From: Lachnospiraceae bacterium JLR.KK008
GTDB taxonomy: Bacteria; Bacillota; Clostridia; Lachnospirales; Lachnospiraceae
Length of the DNA: 64,000 nt
Assembly: GCA_037015955.1 (NCBI GenBank)
Contig: CP143548.1
Span: forward strand, 1,606,001 to 1,670,000
Reading direction: 5' to 3'
Positions 60,448 to 64,000 of the stretch are shown here, piece by piece; position 1 is the stretch's first letter, and each line of letters opens with the position of its first letter. Position numbers and translations under genes: made by a program. The notes below the pieces were generated by a model. That model did not search any database and was not told where the DNA came from. It saw nothing but the letters and a program-made list of their open reading frames with translations.

Positions 60448-61917
60448 ATGAAGGAAATCACGGAGCAGCAGATATTGTCTCTGGCGCCAAATGCAACGGC
60501 GGCATCAAACGGACGGAAAATATCGCAGAAAGGCGGATTTGTCCGGCTGGAGCGGGCTGCCGACGATACCTTTTATATGGGGGAATGCAGCGGAAGCGGA
60601 AAGAGCAACTATATAACGACGGCAGATTTTGTCGATCCGCTCTCTCCGGTATTTCGCTGTTCTTGTCCCAGCAGGCAGTTTCCCTGCAAACACAGTCTGG
60701 CACTGTTATATGAGATCATGGCACAAAAGTCATTTACTCTCTGTGAGATTCCCGGGGATATTCTGAAAAAGCGGGAGAAGAAACAGGCACGGGAGGAAAG
60801 AGCGAAAGAAAAGGCGGAGAACGCCGCCACAGAGGACGGCACAGCCGCCGCGGCAAAAAAGAAAGCGCCGTCAAAGGCGGGCAAAGCGGCCCGGACAAAG
60901 AAAATCAAAAAACAGTTGGAAGGACTGGAGCTGGCGGACAGACTGATGAGAGAGCTGATGACAAACGGGCTGGGGGCAATGGGCGGTACCGCTCTGACCT
61001 CTTACCGGCAGTTGTCAAAACAGATGGGAGATTATTATCTTCCAGGGATTCAGAGACTGTTAAACGGTCTGATCCTGGAAATCGAAACGCTGCAAAAAGA
61101 CGGCGATGAGAGCCATTACGAAGCGGCTGTGGATCTGATGAAACGTCTGGGAAGTCTAATCAGAAAATCTCAGAAATATCTCACCGAAAAGCTGGAAAGC
61201 GACAGTGTCGAACAGGATGACAGCCCGCTCTACGAAGAGCTTGGCGGTGTATGGAAGCTGTCGGAGCTGGCCGCTCTCGGACATGGCAGAAAAGACCGGC
61301 AACTGATTCAGACCGCATTCTGGGTCTCCTATGATGAGGCCGGAAAACAATATATTGACACCGGTATTTTTGTGGATCTGGAAGACGGTACGATCAGTAA
61401 AACCTGTAATTACCGTCCACTGAAAGCCGTGAAATACATAAAACAGGAAGACACGTTGTTTGGTGTCGCCCAGATTCCGGAAGCCGCTTATTATCCGGGA
61501 GAAGGGAATGTGCGTGTGCGCTGGGACGGCGCACAGATCCGTGCGGTGGAAAAGGAGGATCTCGCAAAGCTGCGTTCCTTTGCCGCCGTATCTCTGGCGG
61601 CAGAGAGCAAACAGGCAAAAAATCTTCTGAAAAATGCGCTGTCAGATCCGATGCTCCTGAGGCTGATCTCTTATGCACAGATCGGCAGGACTAAGCTGGG
61701 GCTTACCCTGCGGACACCGGAGGGGGAGACAATATTGCTCGGAGACATGCCCGGCATGGAACCGACCGTCATGCGACTTCTTCTGCTTCCTGACGGAGGA
61801 CTCTTATACAATCAGACGTTGCTGGGCGCATTTTATTATGATCAAGAGGCGGGACGTCTGCTCATGCAGCCGGTCAGCATTATCACAGAAACAGATATTG
61901 TCAGATTGTTGTATTAA
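60448..61917 (+). CDS. SWIM zinc finger domain protein
   Basis: A 489-residue protein. The SWIM motif CxCxnCxH is clear near residues 68-86: FRCSCPSRQFPCKHSLALLY, a zinc finger that can bind DNA or protein. A Lys/Ala-rich linker (about residues 105-155) leads to a long C-terminal domain with no motif that I recognise (RLMRELMTNGLGAMGGTALT; HGRKDRQLIQTAFWVSYDEAG). E. coli YehQ is the best-known relative by architecture, part of a MoxR-VWA-SWIM group. The next gene starts 15 bases on; the three genes seen here form one operon with their own promoter. Confidence 0.8.
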   Translation: MKEITEQQILSLAPNATAASNGRKISQKGGFVRLERAADDTFYMGECSGSGKSNYITTADFVDPLSPVFRCSCPSRQFPCKHSLALLYEIMAQKSFTLCEIPGDILKKREKKQAREERAKEKAENAATEDGTAAAAKKKAPSKAGKAARTKKIKKQLEGLELADRLMRELMTNGLGAMGGTALTSYRQLSKQMGDYYLPGIQRLLNGLILEIETLQKDGDESHYEAAVDLMKRLGSLIRKSQKYLTEKLESDSVEQDDSPLYEELGGVWKLSELAALGHGRKDRQLIQTAFWVSYDEAGKQYIDTGIFVDLEDGTISKTCNYRPLKAVKYIKQEDTLFGVAQIPEAAYYPGEGNVRVRWDGAQIRAVEKEDLAKLRSFAAVSLAAESKQAKNLLKNALSDPMLLRLISYAQIGRTKLGLTLRTPEGETILLGDMPGMEPTVMRLLLLPDGGLLYNQTLLGAFYYDQEAGRLLMQPVSIITETDIVRLLY

Positions 61918-61932
61918 GGAAAGGAGACTATT

Positions 61933-63882
61933 ATGGACATCACTCCATTATATGAACTGCGCACCCGCCTGAAGCATGTGATGATCTCGGGCTGTAGTCT
62001 GATCGGTGAAGATTTCCGACTCAAACGCGCCGCCGAAGCCATAAAGCCTCTGACGGCCGCATCACCGGTATTTGCCAAAATCGGGCAGCTTTTGGATGCG
62101 CTGCTGAAGGACTGTCAGGAAGCATCCACGCTTGTTTTAGAAGCCATCACGCTTGTGGATGCGGTTCTCTGCACACAGGCGGCAGTCGATGTGCCGGGGG
62201 AATTGCAGGAAATAGAAACCGCCGAATGGGGAAGTACTGTGACAAGCGCCCCTTATTCCGCCCTTTATCCGCTTCTTGACGCACTGACAAGTTCCGGAAA
62301 CGGAAGATACGGATATGTGCTGGAAGCACACGAGACACAGCCGGAACTGTTTGAGGATTACCGGGTCAAACCGGTACTTGTCAGAGCGCTCGGCGCTTCC
62401 TATTCGGAACTGGCGGATCATGCCGCGCAGTGGCTGAAGGAATGCGGCACCTCGATCCTGCCTTTACTGGAACAGGACTTTGACCCCAAAGGAAAAAAAG
62501 AAATGGTACGGAGGGTGCATGTAATCGACGCCCTGGCGGGAGCATCCGCCAATGACTTTTACATAAAACATCTGCCACAGGCAGAGAAAGAAGTGCGGAG
62601 CGCCCTGATCTATGGGCTGCGCCATTGCCCGAAAAACACGGAAATTCTCTTTGAACTGGCAAAAACCGAGAGAGGAAACTGCAAAAAGACAACGCTTCAT
62701 GCACTGGCATCCCTGAGTGATGAACAGACCCGGCAATATTGGCACGATTTCATGGACAAAAACCCGTTGCAGGCACTTCCCTATCTGGAAGAGACTGACA
62801 GCCCATGGGCGTCAGACCTTGTGGGGGAAGGACTGCGTCAGCTTCTGGAACCATGGCATACTGTGGACGCCGGCGGGCAGATGCCGGAGCTGACCAAAGA
62901 GACGGCAGCTCTCATCGAGGCCTATTTGCGGGCACTGCCGGGTAAGACCGGAAACAGGGCATTGTCCTGTTGGTATTTTGCCGCGACGATGGGCAGCAAG
63001 CTGGATCGCTGTATTGTGGGAGAAAAGTCTCCCTGGTGTCTGGAGCATCTTTCCGGAATCCGTCTCGGATGGAATGCGCGCAGCCAGAAGAATTTCTGTT
63101 TTTCCCGAGCGATTCCCTGTCTGCTTCACTATGCCATGGTCTTAAAGCCGGATCAGAATCTTGCAAAACTGGCCCTGACCTTTTACGATACGATCGGAGA
63201 GCCTTATTTCCCGGCCGCTTTGACAGCGCAGCTCTTCTTTGCACCGGAAAGAGAGTTCAGCGACTGGCTGGAGGCGCAAATGTACCAGAAAGCTGTCTTT
63301 GGGAAAAAATTACGGAAAAATCTGCTCCCTGGTCTGGAGAGTGGTCTTTCGCTCATATCATGGAATGAAAAGGATCAATGCTATGAGATGAAACGTTACC
63401 GGTACAGTCAGGTGGAGGATACGAATGTTACCATATGTCAGCGCGTCCCCCAGCCGCTGAACGGTTATGTCACTGATCTGTTGATTGACTGCAGGACCAC
63501 AGGACTTGATTTTATCCTGTTTCGCTGGGTCCGGCCGCATGACCGGACATACTGTGAAAAGCTGGCTCATTATTTTTATGAACGGGCGCGGACCGTCACC
63601 GGCAACAACAATATGTATCTGACACCGATGAAACAGTGCGGGATGACGGAATGCGCGGGTCTGGCCACGAAACATTTCAAGACAAGAGGAACTGTCTCAG
63701 GCTGGGAGGTATGGAGTTATCTGCAGCAGATGCCGGGGACCTGGCAGGCAAAACAAAAAGAGGCGGAGGCGCTCTGTGAACTTGTAAAGGCAGGAAACAT
63801 AAAGGGCACCAATCTCAGAGAACGGCTGGAGGAGTTTATCGATCTTGCCAGAGCGGAGAGCTGTCAGGAACGAAATCTGTAA
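61933..63882 (+). CDS. HEAT-repeat-like protein of the SWIM/MoxR cluster
   Basis: A 649-residue, mainly helical protein without signal or membrane segments. The first 300 residues show helical-repeat character (LLDALLKDCQEASTLVLEA; YPLLDALTSSGNG; VRSALIYGLRHCPKNTEILF; TTLHALASLSDEQT), as in HEAT-like scaffolds. The C-terminal part has conserved-looking RVPQPLNGYVTDLL and KHFKTRGTVSG. I do not know the domain name with certainty. Its place between a SWIM protein and a probable MoxR ATPase suggests an adaptor for that system. 15 bases separate it from both neighbours. Confidence 0.7.
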   Translation: MDITPLYELRTRLKHVMISGCSLIGEDFRLKRAAEAIKPLTAASPVFAKIGQLLDALLKDCQEASTLVLEAITLVDAVLCTQAAVDVPGELQEIETAEWGSTVTSAPYSALYPLLDALTSSGNGRYGYVLEAHETQPELFEDYRVKPVLVRALGASYSELADHAAQWLKECGTSILPLLEQDFDPKGKKEMVRRVHVIDALAGASANDFYIKHLPQAEKEVRSALIYGLRHCPKNTEILFELAKTERGNCKKTTLHALASLSDEQTRQYWHDFMDKNPLQALPYLEETDSPWASDLVGEGLRQLLEPWHTVDAGGQMPELTKETAALIEAYLRALPGKTGNRALSCWYFAATMGSKLDRCIVGEKSPWCLEHLSGIRLGWNARSQKNFCFSRAIPCLLHYAMVLKPDQNLAKLALTFYDTIGEPYFPAALTAQLFFAPEREFSDWLEAQMYQKAVFGKKLRKNLLPGLESGLSLISWNEKDQCYEMKRYRYSQVEDTNVTICQRVPQPLNGYVTDLLIDCRTTGLDFILFRWVRPHDRTYCEKLAHYFYERARTVTGNNNMYLTPMKQCGMTECAGLATKHFKTRGTVSGWEVWSYLQQMPGTWQAKQKEAEALCELVKAGNIKGTNLRERLEEFIDLARAESCQERNL

Positions 63883-63898
63883 GGAGAGAGGAGAGAAC

Positions 63899-64000
63899 AT
63901 GGAACAACAATTATTGCGGCTGCCTGCGGAGCAGCTCTTTCAGAAGGAGATCGAGGCGCTGATCGCCGCGGAGACAGAGCAGATTCCGGCCGGATGGCGG
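63899..64000 (+). CDS. Probable MoxR-type AAA+ ATPase, N-terminal 34 residues (partial)
   Basis: The start of a gene cut by the window. The 34 visible residues (MEQQLLRLPAEQLFQKEIEA, then LIAAETEQIPAGWR) resemble the N-terminal helix that precedes the MoxR ATPase domain in SWIM/VWA clusters, where a similar AE..F..EL.AL...D....P..W pattern occurs. This is a memory-based match on little sequence. GGAGAGAGGAG precedes the ATG. The ATPase motifs, and any VWA gene after it, lie beyond the end. Confidence 0.5.
   Translation, partial: MEQQLLRLPAEQLFQKEIEALIAAETEQIPAGWR

Overview
The window reads as chromosomal DNA of a spore-forming, anaerobic-type Clostridia, most like a Lachnospiraceae member. 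Reasons: gene order typical of that group (ruvAB, NusG-II/Gx-transporter pair, FtsW plus PBP pair, divergent rpmB and yloU/yloV, rsmD-coaD-ylbJ), sporulation-linked genes (gerW/ytfJ, ylbJ, a Spo0A C-terminal domain), an oxygen-independent cobalamin pathway of the Cbi type, and strong AGGAGG-type ribosome sites. The sequence is very densely coded; no stretch above 300 bases lacks a gene. I saw no tRNA, rRNA, insertion sequence, CRISPR array or riboswitch.

Layout. 1-2660: end of leuC, leuD, an L,D-transpeptidase-like protein, a NusG domain II protein and a Gx transporter. 2664-9928: ruvA, ruvB, zapA, a U32 protein, then an FtsW-type flippase/polymerase overlapping a transpeptidase. 10006-13098: a Nudix enzyme, a DUF2953 protein with GerW, a 51-residue membrane protein, and a coiled-coil protein ending in a J-domain-like segment. 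13147-15526: rpmB facing away from yloU (Asp23) and a fatty-acid-kinase-type DAK2 protein. 15597-20254 is an accessory block: an XRE/S24-like regulator, a stand-alone Spo0A effector domain, a zinc-ribbon membrane LRR protein and a CLC-type anion transporter. recG and degV follow.

23417-39325 is a compact run of cobalamin genes (cbiD, F, G, H, J, ET, A, cobT, U, S, a second CobU-like gene, cobC, cbiB, cbiC, an unknown secreted protein, cobD, cbiP), mostly with overlapping stops and starts, so it is probably transcribed as one unit, perhaps from a promoter before degV. It takes precorrin-3-level intermediates through corrin ring formation, amidation and nucleotide loop assembly. Cobalt chelation, precorrin-2 C20 methylation, corrinoid adenosylation and cobalt transport genes are not in the window.

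39416-43588 holds a type IIA topoisomerase pair, probably topoisomerase IV. 43600-53930 carries rsmD, coaD, a coiled-coil protein, a cell-wall amidase, ylbJ (reverse strand), two pseudouridine synthases, a HAD phosphatase, a YgiQ radical SAM protein, an SDR and recU. 54003-58401 is a partial histidine operon (hisZ, G, D and a three-domain HisIE with a HisA/HisF-like front end). 58565-60319 is a GH25 lysozyme with cell-wall-binding repeats. The right end (60448-64000) starts a SWIM zinc finger / HEAT-like / probable MoxR-type AAA+ cluster that runs out of the window.

Start sites were chosen by ribosome-site spacing, overlap with the upstream stop, and family alignment from memory. Promoters were found by eye as hexamers with 17-18 base spacing. 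Nothing was checked by database search.
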